The position numbers and the translations under genes were made by a program. DNA of 64,000 nucleotides from NCBI RefSeq assembly GCF_019933235.1, contig NZ_CP082945.1:6113501-6177500 (forward strand), read 5' to 3'. The notes below the pieces were generated by a model, which was not told the origin of the DNA, did not search any database, and saw nothing but the letters and a program-made list of their open reading frames with translations. Below are positions 1-8,766 of the stretch, piece after piece (position 1 is the stretch's first letter; every line of letters starts with the position of its first letter). The stretch is from Streptomyces angustmyceticus. GTDB lineage: Bacteria > Actinomycetota > Actinomycetes > Streptomycetales > Streptomycetaceae.

Positions 1-682
1 CCACGTCCCGCACCCGGTCGCCCAGCGTGCGGTGGTGCTCGACGTACACGGCCCGGCCGGACTCGTCCTGCTCGACGTACGGCGTGCGGTCGAAGTAGGA
101 GGCCCCCACCGACAGCCCCTCGGGTCCCGGTTCGTCGGGAAAGGCCCAGCGGATCGGGTGGGAGACGGAGAAGACGAACCGGCCGCCCGGCCGCAGCACC
201 CGCCGCACCTCGCGCAGCACCCGCACCGGATCGGCGACGAACGGCAGCGCCCCGTACGCGGAACAGGCGAGGTCGAAGCTGGCGTCGCGGAACGGCAGCG
301 CCCCGGCGTCCGCCTCGACCAGCTGGGTCGCGTCGTCCGGCGACCCCTCGGCGATGCGCAGTGCGTGCTGCAGCTGCCGGTGGGAGAGATCGAGCGCCAC
401 CGGGAGCGCCCCCTGCGCCGCCAGCCAGCGGGAACACTGCGCCGCACCGGCCCCGATCTCCAGGATCCGGCGCCCCTTCAGGTCGGCGGCCGGCCCGAGC
501 AGCGCCGCGTCCGCCTCGTCCAGTCCCTCGGGGCCCCAGACGAACCGGTCGTCCCCGAGGAAGGCGCCGTGCTCGCTCTGGTACTCGTCCGCGTTGCTGT
601 CCCACCAGCCCCGGCTGGCGCGGCTGCTTTCCGTATCGGAGGCGTCACGGCGAGTCGCCTCCGGCTCGTGGTCTTGGTTCAT
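1..682 (-). CDS. Class I SAM-dependent methyltransferase (C-terminus cut by window edge)
   Basis: The reading frame opens with ATG at 682 and runs off the left edge after 227 codons, so the protein is C-terminally incomplete here. The N-terminal part has the look of an UbiE/Methyltransf_11-type small-molecule methyltransferase: a W-W-D-x-N-A-D-E-Y start, motif I ILEIGAGAAQCSRWLA near residue 70, an acidic ALDLS after strand 2, then a LPF-x-D-x-S-F-D-L segment and VLREVRRVLRPGGRFVFSVSHP. It sits back to back with rpsA. The acceptor substrate cannot be read from the sequence. Family assignment is secure; specificity is unknown. Confidence 0.85.
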   Translation of the reverse strand, partial: MNQDHEPEATRRDASDTESSRASRGWWDSNADEYQSEHGAFLGDDRFVWGPEGLDEADAALLGPAADLKGRRILEIGAGAAQCSRWLAAQGALPVALDLSHRQLQHALRIAEGSPDDATQLVEADAGALPFRDASFDLACSAYGALPFVADPVRVLREVRRVLRPGGRFVFSVSHPIRWAFPDEPGPEGLSVGASYFDRTPYVEQDESGRAVYVEHHRTLGDRVRDV

Positions 683-1060
683 CGCGCCCGTCGTCGTAGT
701 GTTCGCTCTGCTTGTCGCTGCAGGGACTGTGAGGCCGTTCGACCTCGCGGAACATCGCGTGTGCCGGTTATGGGGTGATCTGCCCCCGGTGTGCGCGTTC
801 GCGCATTGACCGGGTCCGGCTGCCCCCGTATGCTACAAGTTGCGCTGCGGGCTTGCGCGCCTCAGACGGAGCAGGCCGCGCTCGCATCTGTATGTATGTC
901 CCCTCGGTTTTGAGGCGTTGCGGGTCGCTCCGAATGCTCCGGCATTTGCGGGCTACCAGTGAATACGTCTTTGACACTGTCCGGCTTATGCAGAGGCGAT
1001 ACGGGCTCTCGGCGTAGCAGTACCTACGACTTCAATGTCCGTACCGGAGCCCTTTCCCAC
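683..1060. other. Divergent intergenic region, methyltransferase / rpsA
   Basis: About 380 bp hold the rpsA promoter (806-834) and a long rpsA leader of about 220 nt. The open frame of rpsA extends up to 959, but no ribosome-binding site supports an earlier start. I see no convincing small gene here. The leader contains a TTGACA at 971-976 without a matching -10. Confidence 0.6.
806..834 (+). promoter_or_regulatory. Housekeeping (HrdB-type) promoter of rpsA
   Basis: TTGACC at 806-811 and TATGCT at 829-834 are separated by exactly 17 bp, close to the sigma-70 consensus and the best canonical promoter in the window. Transcription would start near 841, leaving a leader of about 220 nt before rpsA, long enough for translational autoregulation of the kind known for S1 in enterobacteria (inference). 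Confidence 0.8.
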
Positions 1061-2578
1061 ATGACGAGCAGCACCGAGACCACCGCCACCACCCCGCAGG
1101 TTGCGGTCAACGACATCGGTAACGAGGAAGCCTTCCTCGCCGCGATCGACGAGACGATCAAGTACTTCAACGACGGCGACATCGTCGACGGCGTCATCGT
1201 GAAGGTCGACCGGGACGAGGTCCTGCTCGACATCGGTTACAAGACCGAAGGTGTGATCCCGAGCCGCGAGCTCTCGATCAAGCACGACGTCGACCCCAAC
1301 GAGGTCGTCGCCGTCGGTGACGAGATCGAGGCCCTGGTTCTCCAGAAGGAGGACAAGGAAGGCCGCCTGATCCTCTCGAAGAAGCGTGCCCAGTACGAGC
1401 GCGCCTGGGGCACCATCGAGAAGATCAAGGAAGAGGACGGGATCGTCACCGGTACCGTCATCGAGGTCGTCAAGGGTGGTCTCATCCTCGACATCGGCCT
1501 CCGTGGCTTCCTCCCGGCCTCCCTGGTCGAGATGCGCCGCGTCCGCGACCTGCAGCCCTACGTGGGCAAGGAGCTCGAGGCCAAGATCATCGAGCTGGAC
1601 AAGAACCGCAACAACGTGGTCCTGTCCCGCCGTGCCTGGCTGGAGCAGACCCAGAGCGAGGTCCGCCAGACCTTCCTCACCACCCTCCAGAAGGGTCAGG
1701 TGCGCTCCGGCGTCGTCTCCTCCATCGTCAACTTCGGTGCCTTCGTGGACCTGGGCGGCGTCGACGGTCTCGTCCACGTCTCCGAGCTGTCCTGGAAGCA
1801 CATCGACCACCCGTCCGAGGTCGTCGAGGTCGGCCAGGAGGTCACGGTCGAGGTCCTGGACGTCGACATGGACCGCGAGCGCGTGTCCCTGTCGCTCAAG
1901 GCGACCCAGGAAGACCCGTGGCAGCAGTTCGCCCGGACCCACCAGATCGGTCAGGTCGTCCCGGGTAAGGTCACCAAGCTCGTTCCCTTCGGTGCGTTCG
2001 TGCGCGTCGACGAGGGCATCGAGGGCCTGGTCCACATCTCCGAGCTGGCCGAGCGCCACGTCGAGATCCCGGAGCAGGTCGTCCAGGTCAACGACGAGAT
2101 CTTCGTCAAGGTCATCGACATCGACCTCGAGCGTCGCCGGATCTCGCTGTCGCTGAAGCAGGCCAACGAGTCCTTCGGCGCCGACCCGTCGGCCGTCGAG
2201 TTCGACCCGACCCTGTACGGCATGGCCGCGTCGTACGACGACCAGGGCAACTACATCTACCCCGAGGGCTTCGACCCCGAGACCAACGACTGGCTCGAGG
2301 GCTACGAGACCCAGCGCGAGGCCTGGGAGAACCAGTACGCCGAGGCGCAGCAGCGCTTCGAGCAGCACCAGGCTCAGGTCATCAAGTCCCGCGAGGCCGA
2401 CGAGCAGGCTGCGGCCGAGGGCGCTGCGGCGCCGGCGGCGCAGGGTGGCGGCCAGGCCGGCGGCGGCCAGGCCGGCGGCGGCTCCTACTCCTCGGAGTCG
2501 GCGGACAACTCCGGCGCCCTGGCGTCGGACGAGGCCCTCGCCGCCCTCCGCGAGAAGCTGGCCGGCGGCCAGAGCTGA
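1061..2578 (+). CDS. rpsA: 30S ribosomal protein S1
   Basis: The 505-residue protein carries four tandem S1 RNA-binding (OB-fold) domains, at roughly residues 38-105, 120-190, 207-277 and 292-362, each with the F-G-A-F-V / G-L-V-H-x-S-E-L pattern in the last two. That is the four-domain actinobacterial form rather than the six-domain E. coli form. The C-terminal tail is disordered, with glutamine/alanine-rich and GGGQAGGG repeats. S1 binds mRNA and helps load it on the 30S subunit. ATG at 1061 was chosen because conserved S1 sequence begins shortly after it. Strong promoter upstream, strong terminator downstream: a monocistronic, highly expressed gene. Confidence 0.97.
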   Translation: MTSSTETTATTPQVAVNDIGNEEAFLAAIDETIKYFNDGDIVDGVIVKVDRDEVLLDIGYKTEGVIPSRELSIKHDVDPNEVVAVGDEIEALVLQKEDKEGRLILSKKRAQYERAWGTIEKIKEEDGIVTGTVIEVVKGGLILDIGLRGFLPASLVEMRRVRDLQPYVGKELEAKIIELDKNRNNVVLSRRAWLEQTQSEVRQTFLTTLQKGQVRSGVVSSIVNFGAFVDLGGVDGLVHVSELSWKHIDHPSEVVEVGQEVTVEVLDVDMDRERVSLSLKATQEDPWQQFARTHQIGQVVPGKVTKLVPFGAFVRVDEGIEGLVHISELAERHVEIPEQVVQVNDEIFVKVIDIDLERRRISLSLKQANESFGADPSAVEFDPTLYGMAASYDDQGNYIYPEGFDPETNDWLEGYETQREAWENQYAEAQQRFEQHQAQVIKSREADEQAAAEGAAAPAAQGGGQAGGGQAGGGSYSSESADNSGALASDEALAALREKLAGGQS

Positions 2579-2589
2579 GCTTGCGCCAA

Positions 2590-2608
2590 CAGCAGCGACT
2601 CGCTGCTG
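2590..2608 (+). other. Small hairpin just after rpsA stop
   Basis: CAGCAGCG and CGCTGCTG form an 8-bp stem with a 3-nt ACT loop, 11 nt after the rpsA stop codon and before the main terminator. It may protect the mRNA 3' end; no T-tract follows. Confidence 0.5.
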
Positions 2609-2624
2609 GGCACTAGCCGATAGT

Positions 2625-2659
2625 CGAAGGCCCGCCCCCCTCCGGGGGGCGGGCCTTCG
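2625..2659 (+). terminator. rpsA terminator
   Basis: A perfect 16-bp GC-rich inverted repeat (2625-2640 with 2644-2659) closes on a 3-nt TCC loop. As usual in Streptomyces there is only a weak T-run after it (GTGTTTG). Confidence 0.85.
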
Positions 2660-3100
2660 GCGTGTTTGGGGGATGGGGTGGTGGGGCGGGCGGCACGGTG
2701 TTTTGATCCGGCCGCCGTCTGTGCGTGGAGCCGTATCCTCCTTCCCGCCCTCGGCTCTCGTACGGGTGCTTCGTGCGGTTCGTGCGTCGCTCCCCCCCGC
2801 GCGCGCCCGTCGCCTATCGAGCCTGTGTCTCTCCTGCGTTGACGCCCGGGCGAAGCGGAGGCCATGGCTTGAGTGGGGGAGAGGCGCCGCGCAACGCGGG
2901 GCGGGGGAGGCACAGTGGTGAACCCTGGTTATGCGTAGGTGAGTTTGCGTCTCTGGATCGGTGTGAGGTCGACCGGAGGGTGCGTTGGCGGGACCTGGGA
3001 GCCGGGGCAAGGTGGGGGGAGACAGGGGCGTCCGCGTCGTCGGGAATGCTCGCGTGGGATCGTGCGTTGCCGCTGATGAGAACGAGGAGGAGCGGTCACT
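2660..3100. other. 440-bp non-coding stretch between rpsA and the PAC2 gene
   Basis: G-rich on the plus strand, without credible coding potential in either direction. The only clear signal is the GAGGAGG ribosome-binding site at 3084-3090. No obvious promoter hexamer pair was found. Confidence 0.5.
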
Positions 3101-4054
3101 GTGTTGGATCCCCAGGGTTTGTACGAATGGGAGCCGAGCGGGCTCGCGGAGGTCGAGGCGATTGCCTCCAGGGACTCCGCCGGACTGGTGCTGCTGTACC
3201 ACTTCGACGGGTACATCGACGCCGGCGAGACCGGCGACCAGATCGTCGCGAGGCTGCTGGACGGCCTGCCGAACCAGGTCGTCGCCCGCTTCGACCACGA
3301 CCGACTCGTCGACTACCGTGCCCGTCGCCCGCTGCTGACCTTCGAGCGCAGCCGCTGGACCGCGTACGAGACCCCGAGCATCGAGCTGCGGCTCGTACGG
3401 GACACCACCGACGCACCGTTCCTGCTGCTGTCCGGGCCCGAACCCGACGTCGAGTGGGAGCGGTTCGCGGGTGCCGTGAAGGAGATCGTGGAGCGTCTCG
3501 GGGTGCGCCTCTCGGTGAACTTCCACGGCATCCCCATGGGCGTCCCGCACACCCGTCCCGTGGGCATCACCCCGCACGGCAACCGCACCGACCTGATGCC
3601 CGGTCATGGCGGCTTCTTCGACGAGGCGCAGGTGCCCGGCAGTGCGGAGGCGCTGATCGAGTTCCGGCTGGCGGAGGCGGGCCACGACGTTCTGGGCGTG
3701 GCGGCGCACGTACCGCACTACATCGCCCGGTCCGCGTACCCCGACGCCGCGCTGACCGCACTGGAAGCCGTGACGGCCGCGACCGGGCTGGTGCTCCCCG
3801 GCGCCGCGCATTCACTGCGTACCGAGGCGCTGCGGACGCAGGAGGAGATCGAGCGGCAGATCTCGGAGGGGGACGAGGAACTCGTCGCGCTGGTCAGCGG
3901 GCTGGAGCATCAGTACGACGCGGTGGCCGGGGCGGAGAGCCGGGGGAACCTGGTGGCCGAGCCGGCGGAACTGCCATCGGCCGACGAGATCGGCCGGGAG
4001 TTCGAGCGCTTCTTGGCGGAGCGCGAGGGTGAGGGCGGCGCGGGCGGGGCCTGA
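3101..4054 (+). CDS. PAC2 family protein
   Basis: The 317-residue protein matches the PAC2 (proteasome-assembly-chaperone-like) family common in Actinobacteria: an N-terminal LVLLYHFDGYIDAGETG segment, PFLLLSGPEPDVEWERF in the middle, then N-F-H-G-I-P-M-G-V-P-H-T-R-P and the H-V-P-H-Y region, followed by a Glu-rich C-terminal helical tail. Start is GTG at 3101 with GAGGAGG ten nt upstream; TTG at 3104 is a possible alternative. The family resembles eukaryotic proteasome chaperones by fold, but its role in bacteria is not established and no proteasome gene is adjacent. Function therefore unknown. Confidence 0.85.
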   Translation: MLDPQGLYEWEPSGLAEVEAIASRDSAGLVLLYHFDGYIDAGETGDQIVARLLDGLPNQVVARFDHDRLVDYRARRPLLTFERSRWTAYETPSIELRLVRDTTDAPFLLLSGPEPDVEWERFAGAVKEIVERLGVRLSVNFHGIPMGVPHTRPVGITPHGNRTDLMPGHGGFFDEAQVPGSAEALIEFRLAEAGHDVLGVAAHVPHYIARSAYPDAALTALEAVTAATGLVLPGAAHSLRTEALRTQEEIERQISEGDEELVALVSGLEHQYDAVAGAESRGNLVAEPAELPSADEIGREFERFLAEREGEGGAGGA

Positions 4055-4356
4055 GCGCGCGGCGGGAGCGGGAGCGCGGTTGGTGGCTGGGGGTGGCTCG
4101 GTTCCGGTGCGGGTGGGGCTGCGTGTGGCCGGAGCCCCGGGACGGCTGGAGTTCCGGCGGGCCGAGTTTTGCCGGGGCTGAAGTTCCGGCAGGGCTGGTT
4201 GTGATGGAGGGGCGAAGCCGGTCGAGGGGGCTGAGCGAGGCCCGATCCGGGCGAAGTCGGGCTCGGGCGAGGTCGGCTTCGGATGAGATGGGGGTCCGGA
4301 CGAAGCTGAGCCCTCCTGGCCACCTGCCGTGTGGCCGCAGCGTATAGCGTGGGCCC
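4055..4356. other. Spacer before coaE with degenerate short repeats
   Basis: About 300 bp of GC-rich sequence with loosely repeated GTTCCGGC/GGGCTG and GGGCGAAGTCGG/GGGCGAGGTCGG words. No gene is supported. The coaE -10 hexamer lies at its right end. Confidence 0.45.
4345..4350 (+). promoter_or_regulatory. -10 hexamer of coaE (leaderless)
   Basis: TAGCGT followed by GGGCCC and the ATG: the hexamer ends 7 nt before the start codon and there is no Shine-Dalgarno sequence, so transcription would begin at the start codon itself. The identical 12-nt arrangement precedes the MazF-like gene at 21486. Confidence 0.6.
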
Positions 4357-4947
4357 ATGGTGAAGGTGGGGCTGACCGGCGGTATCGGTGCGGGCAAGAG
4401 TGAGGTTTCGCGGTTGCTGGCGTCGTACGGCGCGGTGATCGTGGACGCGGACAAGATCGCACGGGAGGTCGTCGAGCCCGGTACGCCCGGACTGGCGGCT
4501 GTGGTCGAGGAGTTCGGAAGCGACGTCCTCGCCCCGGACGGCACGCTGGACCGGCCGAAGCTGGGACGGATCGTGTTCGCCGACCCCGAGAAGCTGAAGG
4601 CGCTGAACGCGATCGTGCACCCCTTGGTGGGGGCGCGGTCGGCCGAACTCGAAGCGTCGGCCGGGCCGGACGCGGTCGTGGTGCACGATGTCCCGCTGCT
4701 GACGGAGAACGGTCTGGCGCCGCTGTACGACCTGGTCGTCGTGGTCGACGCCGCGCCGCAGACCCAACTGGACCGCCTGGTGCGGCTGCGCGGCATGGCA
4801 CAGGACGAGGCCGGCTCCCGGATGGGGGCCCAGGCGACCCGCGAACAGCGGCTTGCCGTCGCGGATCTCGTCATCGACAACGACGGACCGCTGGAGGCGC
4901 TGGAACCCCAGGTCCGCGCCGTGTGGGAGCGGCTGCGGAGCGCCTGA
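4357..4947 (+). CDS. coaE: Dephospho-CoA kinase
   Basis: CoaE phosphorylates the 3'-hydroxyl of dephospho-CoA with ATP, the last step of coenzyme A synthesis. The 196-residue protein starts MVKVGLTGGIGAGKSE, a textbook P-loop at residues 8-15. It continues with V-D-A-D-K-I-A-R-E, L-G-R-I-V-F, the A-I-V-H-P-L-V segment, the D-V-P-L-L-x-E-x-G lid motif, and a conserved R-x-x-x-Q-A-T-R-E-Q-R region. Length is that of a single-domain CoaE; the fused C-terminal UPF0157 domain seen in some actinobacteria is absent. No ribosome-binding site precedes the ATG, consistent with leaderless translation. Confidence 0.96.
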   Translation: MVKVGLTGGIGAGKSEVSRLLASYGAVIVDADKIAREVVEPGTPGLAAVVEEFGSDVLAPDGTLDRPKLGRIVFADPEKLKALNAIVHPLVGARSAELEASAGPDAVVVHDVPLLTENGLAPLYDLVVVVDAAPQTQLDRLVRLRGMAQDEAGSRMGAQATREQRLAVADLVIDNDGPLEALEPQVRAVWERLRSA

Positions 4948-4957
4948 GGCCGGAAGG

Positions 4958-4963
4958 TACCCT
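4958..4963 (+). promoter_or_regulatory. -10 hexamer of the cupin gene (leaderless)
   Basis: TACCCT lies 7 nt before the ATG at 4971, immediately downstream of the coaE stop, with no ribosome-binding site in between. Confidence 0.45.
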
Positions 4964-4970
4964 CGCCGCC

Positions 4971-5459
4971 ATGACTGCTCCTTCCGGCTTTGATGCCCAG
5001 ACCTCCGCCACCGCGTCCGCCACCACCGCGGAGCCCGGATCCGACCACGGCCCCGGCTCGGTTTCCGAGCCCGAGTCCGCCACGGCGCCTGTTCCCGGCG
5101 ATCCGGCGCCCGCGTCGTTCGTCGTCAATATCCCCGGCATCGCGGACGCCGATCTGGAGCCGGAACCGCTGGACGCTTCCCAGATCGTCGCCGGCGATCC
5201 GGTGGTCACGGGCAAGGTGCTGTGGGAGTCCCCGGACGGGCAGCAGATCCGCGGAATCTGGCAGATCACGCCGGGCGTCGTGACGGACACCGAGGCCAAT
5301 GAGCTGTTCGTGGTCGTCAGCGGGCGCGCCACCATCGAGGTCGAGGGCGGCCCGGTGCTGGAGGTGGGCCCCGGCGACGCCTGCGTCCTGCGCGAAGGCG
5401 ACCGCACGCAGTGGACCGTTCACGAGACGTTGCGCAAGGCGTACCACATCAGCCTGTAG
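4971..5459 (+). CDS. Cupin-domain protein (DUF861/EutQ-like cupin_3)
   Basis: 162 residues: about 75 residues of Pro/Ser/Thr/Ala-rich, probably disordered N-terminus followed by a compact cupin barrel. The barrel shows V-T-G-K-V-L-W-E-S-P-D-G, then G-I-W-Q-I-T-P-G, N-E-L-F-V-V-V-S-G-R-A, G-D-A-C-V-L-R-E-G-D and the W-T-V-H-E-T-L-R-K-A-Y end. It lacks a full His-x-His metal triad and matches the cupin_3 group described as small stress or metabolite-binding barrels. It lies 23 nt after coaE and could be co-transcribed or driven by its own -10. The ligand is unknown. Confidence 0.8.
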   Translation: MTAPSGFDAQTSATASATTAEPGSDHGPGSVSEPESATAPVPGDPAPASFVVNIPGIADADLEPEPLDASQIVAGDPVVTGKVLWESPDGQQIRGIWQITPGVVTDTEANELFVVVSGRATIEVEGGPVLEVGPGDACVLREGDRTQWTVHETLRKAYHISL

Positions 5460-5978
5460 GGACGCGGACCCGAGCCGGGGGCGAGCCACGAGCCCATGGG
5501 CAGTCGGACGGGAACCCGTATGGGCAGCTGAACGGCGGCGACGGGCTGGCGGCCAGGGGGGCGACGGCGCGAGGGGTGCTGGCTTGAGCCTTCGTTTCGT
5601 CTTGCGTTGGTTATGGCCGGCCGTCGGTCAGGGCCGGCGGCCAGTCGTGGCTGTCCCGCCGCCCATGACAGATCGCCGATCATGGCCATCCCATTCGTCC
5701 GGGTCGTGACCTGCCCCAGCCCGAGTGCCCGCGCCGTCTTGCCTCCCCCTTCCCGCGGCGCGTTTCTCCCGTCGGTTCGCCTGTCGTCCTTCGTGAACTC
5801 TGAGTGCCGTCTGGATGGCCTCTGCCCCTTCGGGGCGTGTGCTTGCCCTGAGGGTGGGAGAGTCGGTTGAGGTCTTGTCGGCCGGGGAATGCCGCGACCG
5901 ACGGGATTGTTGTGCCGCAGGTAGCGCCGTACGGTCCGTGGCTGATGCGTGCCCCGACGGCGAGGGAGAGGAGCAGCC
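5460..5978. other. Intergenic region of about 520 bp before the TPR gene
   Basis: Short open frames occur on both strands but none has a ribosome-binding site with plausible codon use. The only feature I can support is the promoter-like pair at 5907-5935. Confidence 0.5.
5907..5935 (+). promoter_or_regulatory. Putative promoter of the TPR gene
   Basis: TTGTTG at 5907-5912 and TACGGT at 5930-5935 are 17 bp apart. Transcription would start near 5942, about 37 nt before the GTG start. Confidence 0.5.
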
Positions 5979-6401
5979 GTGCCCGAGAGCAGCCCCGAGA
6001 CGCATGTCATCGACTTCCGCGCCGCGGAGCAGCTGTTGGCGGCCCGTGACCCACGCGGTGCGATCCGGCTGCTGGACTCGGTCATCACCGCGCACCCTGA
6101 GAACACCGCCGCCCGACTGCTGCGGGCCCGTGCCTTCTTTCTCTCCGCTCAACTGCGGCCCGCAGAACTCGAGTTCCAGATCGTGCTGGAACGTGAGCCG
6201 GACAATGCCTTCGCGCACTTCGCGCTCGGCCGCACCCTCGAGCGCGCCGACCGTGCGGAGGAGGCGCTGCGCCACTTCCGACTGGCAGCGGCGCTCGAAC
6301 CGCGCCCGGAGTTCGTCGAAGCCGCCCGTTTCGCACCCGGAACGGGCACCGGCGATCAGGACCGCAACCGTCCGGACGGCGATCCCGGCGATTTCGAGTA
6401 G
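5979..6401 (+). CDS. Tetratricopeptide-repeat protein
   Basis: 140 residues consisting almost entirely of about three TPR units: A-E-Q-L-L-A-A-R-D-P-R-G-A-I-R-L-L-D, then A-A-R-L-L-R-A-R-A-F-F-L-x-A-x-x-L, and A-F-A-H-F-A-L-G-R-T-L-E-R with A-x-R-H-F-R-L-A-A-A-L-E-P. Such alpha-solenoids are protein-protein interaction scaffolds. GTG at 5979 is preferred because GGAGAGGAG lies just upstream; the open frame extends 10 codons further without a better signal. No transmembrane segment or signal peptide. The partner is unknown. Confidence 0.85.
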   Translation: MPESSPETHVIDFRAAEQLLAARDPRGAIRLLDSVITAHPENTAARLLRARAFFLSAQLRPAELEFQIVLEREPDNAFAHFALGRTLERADRAEEALRHFRLAAALEPRPEFVEAARFAPGTGTGDQDRNRPDGDPGDFE

Positions 6402-6715
6402 CCGCACCCTCCGCTAGCCGCGCCCTCCGCGTCGCTCGCACCGTCCCGTCGGCGGCGCTCTCTGGGGCGGAGGTGCACGCTGCGCCGCCCGTCCCTCTCT
6501 TTCGGCTGCCGTCTCTGCGGCCCGCGCCTTCTGCCTCGGATGCACCTTGCGTGTATCGCCCGCGCCCTCCGCGTCGGCCGCATGTCCGTGCTCTCCGCTG
6601 TGCCCGTGCCCTCCCTCTGCGTCGATCGCTGCCGGATGTCACTCCTCCCTGGCCATGGTGGCGCCGACCCGTTCTGTCGCGTGTCGCGATACACGGGCCC
6701 CTCGCGCCGCGGTTT
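6402..6715. other. Convergent spacer, TPR gene / DUF6343 gene
   Basis: 314 bp without a supported gene. A 16-bp direct repeat (CGCGCCCTCCGCGTCG) occurs at 6419-6434 and 6561-6576. No clear terminator hairpin was identified. Confidence 0.45.
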
Positions 6716-7033
6716 CTACGGCTTGGTGTTCCGTCTCCGGCCGGCGGGGCCGTTCCGTATGCCGAAGGCGTCGTTCCGGCCTCGGTCGGGGGCGTACGGC
6801 GGTATGTCCCTTCCCGGCTGGTAGTGCGGTCCCTGGCGGATGTGGCGGATCACCATGACCAGGTCCGTGACGGCCACCATGGCCAGTGCGGCGCACGCCG
6901 CCGCCCATTCCGGCCGCCCGGCATTGATGAAGGCCACGGCTCCGGCGATCGCCCACAGCAACCCCCACAGCGCCAGTCCGCAGCGGATTCTCAGCGGGCT
7001 GCGTGCCTGAAGGGGCTCATTTCCCGTACGCAT
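6716..7033 (-). CDS. Small membrane protein, DUF6343 family
   Basis: 105 residues. The start MRTGNEPLQARSPLRIR is the signature of DUF6343 proteins in Streptomyces. Two hydrophobic helices follow (about residues 18-38 and 45-63), then a positively charged tail with the family motif H-I-R-Q-G-P-H-Y-Q-P-G-R-D-I-P-P-Y. Predicted to be an integral membrane protein with both ends cytoplasmic. ATG at 7033 is the family start; GTG at 7039 is in frame with equally good spacing to GGAGGTGGGAG. It follows the UvrD-like gene by 71 nt on the same strand. Function unknown. Confidence 0.8.
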   Translation of the reverse strand: MRTGNEPLQARSPLRIRCGLALWGLLWAIAGAVAFINAGRPEWAAACAALAMVAVTDLVMVIRHIRQGPHYQPGRDIPPYAPDRGRNDAFGIRNGPAGRRRNTKP

Positions 7034-7104
7034 CGGCACCCATCTCCCACCTCCAGGATCCTCCCGTTCGGTGCGCCGGTCACTCGTCCCCGGCACTTCT
7101 TTCC

Positions 7105-8670
7105 CTAGCTTTTCCTGAGACGTGTTGGTCTGGACTTCGGCTCTTCCAGGGGTGTCCTTGTGGCGGGGCCGATGAGGCGTGGGTCGGAGGGTGGTGGGGC
7201 GCCGGAGGGGTGGCTGTTGATCCAGGACAGTCCGCCGATGTCGAGGAGGGAGCGGGCACGGGTCACAGCGACATAGGCCAGGCGGGCCTCGTCGAGGTCG
7301 ATCGGGCCGGGCGCCGGGGTTCCGTCGTCGCCGGGCTCGTCGAGGTCGTCGGGGCCCGTGAAGTCGTCCGCGATGCGCACGCTTGCCCACTCCCGGCCCT
7401 TGGCCCGGTGGGCCGTGGACACCGTCACTTCGGCAAAGTCCTCGTGCGAGAGCTGTCCCAGGGCGTGCAGCAATGCTTCCGTGCCGTGCTCGTCGACGAG
7501 TTCCACCAGGGGCAACAGGTCCCGTCCGGCCGGATCGAACTCCGCGTACTCGCGCAGCTCGGCCCAGGTCTCGAAGAGCATCAGCTCCGGGTGGACGGTG
7601 CGACGGCCGGCTTCGAGATCGTAAGCGGCGCGTGCGAGGGCGCCGAGAGCCTCGCCGCCGCCCGCGAGGGCGACGCGCCGGCCCGCCTCCAGTTGCCGTA
7701 TCACCTCCACCATCGCTCCCACGTTCGTCCGGCACAGGATCGCCTCCGGTGCGCGGACCGTACATAACTCCGTGTCCAGGCAGGGTGATCCGGTGAGCCG
7801 GATCGGGGCGCCGATGATGGTGAGCCAGCGATTGGCCTCGGCCGCGAGTGCCGGTCCGAAGCGGAACGAGCGGGAGAGGCTGAGCTGTTTGCCGTCGAAG
7901 CCGGTCATGACGTCGCGCGCGCCGCGCCAACCGTAGATGGCCTGGGCCGAGTCTCCGACCAGCACCAGTTGTGCGTGGTCGCGCTGTGCGGTGAAGACCT
8001 GCTCGACCACGGGGTTGGTGTCCTGCGCCTCGTCCAGCAGCAGGAAGTCCGCCGGGATGACGGGGGCGCGCAGCGCCCACATCTTGAGGTAGTGGTCGTG
8101 CTCGAAGCGGACGACGCCGCGGTCAGGGTGCTGCAGGTCGGCCCAGGCTCTGCGGGCGTAGGGGAGGACGAGATCGGCGAGTTGTGCGTGCAGCGTGGCG
8201 GCCTCTGCTCCGCGCAAGGGTGGGACGTGGTGCGGTGCGATCTCCTGGTCCGCCGACTGGCAGAAGCGGGTGACGGTGCGCAGGACCGTGTACGAGAGGG
8301 CCTTGTGGGTCATCTTGCGTGCGCCGATGCGCACGGTCATGGTCTCGTCGATGCCCAGGGCGGCGCCCGTGCGCCACCCTGCTCGCCGCGGGGCGTTCAT
8401 CCGTGCCTGGTAGCGCCTGCCCACTGCGGTGTAGGCGAGGGCGTGGGCAGTGCCGCAGGACACTTCGGCGGGAAACGATCGCGTGGCATGACGCGCGACG
8501 GCTCTGTTGAAGGCGATGTACCGGCCTGTTCGACCCTGCCGGCGCGCGGTGCGGGCGAGCATCGCGAGGGTCGTCGTCTTGCCGGTCCCGGCACCGGCCT
8601 GGATCACCAGGTGCGAGCCGGTCGGGAAGGCCTCTGCCGCTGCGGACTGCTCGGGCGTGGGGACGTGCAT
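7105..8670 (-). CDS. UvrD/Rep-like superfamily 1 DNA helicase
   Basis: 521 residues with superfamily 1 helicase motifs in order: Q motif T-P-E-Q at residues 5-8, Walker A Q-A-G-A-G-T-G-K-T-T near residues 24-33, motif Ia Y-I-A-F-N-R-A-V-A, Walker B F-L-L-L-D-E-A-Q-D near 225, motif III V-G-D-S-A-Q-A-I-Y-G-W-R-G-A, motif V S-T-A-H-R-A-K-G-R-E-W and motif VI Y-V-A-V-T-R-A near 470. It is shorter than UvrD or PcrA (about 720-770), having reduced 1B/2B subdomains, and belongs to the compact UvrD-like helicases. GAGGAG lies 7 nt before the ATG. A role in DNA repair or conflict is likely but not provable here. Confidence 0.88.
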   Translation of the reverse strand: MHVPTPEQSAAAEAFPTGSHLVIQAGAGTGKTTTLAMLARTARRQGRTGRYIAFNRAVARHATRSFPAEVSCGTAHALAYTAVGRRYQARMNAPRRAGWRTGAALGIDETMTVRIGARKMTHKALSYTVLRTVTRFCQSADQEIAPHHVPPLRGAEAATLHAQLADLVLPYARRAWADLQHPDRGVVRFEHDHYLKMWALRAPVIPADFLLLDEAQDTNPVVEQVFTAQRDHAQLVLVGDSAQAIYGWRGARDVMTGFDGKQLSLSRSFRFGPALAAEANRWLTIIGAPIRLTGSPCLDTELCTVRAPEAILCRTNVGAMVEVIRQLEAGRRVALAGGGEALGALARAAYDLEAGRRTVHPELMLFETWAELREYAEFDPAGRDLLPLVELVDEHGTEALLHALGQLSHEDFAEVTVSTAHRAKGREWASVRIADDFTGPDDLDEPGDDGTPAPGPIDLDEARLAYVAVTRARSLLDIGGLSWINSHPSGAPPPSDPRLIGPATRTPLEEPKSRPTRLRKS

Positions 8671-8766
8671 GGCGTGCTCCTCACCGATTCCATTCGATTA
8701 CTGAGAGTGATTGCGTCGCTGACGGTAGCGGATTTCGGGTGGAGGGCGAGAAGGGCTTTTGCGGGC

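Noticed and set aside
959..1060. 34-residue N-terminal extension of ribosomal protein S1
   Set aside because: No ribosome-binding site and no similarity to S1; conserved sequence starts after ATG 1061.
986..3811. Very long minus-strand open frame (941 codons) antisense to rpsA
   Set aside because: Arises from GC-rich codon bias of rpsA on the other strand; its translation is low-complexity Asp/Leu/Arg-rich with no domain, and it crosses terminator and intergenic sequence.
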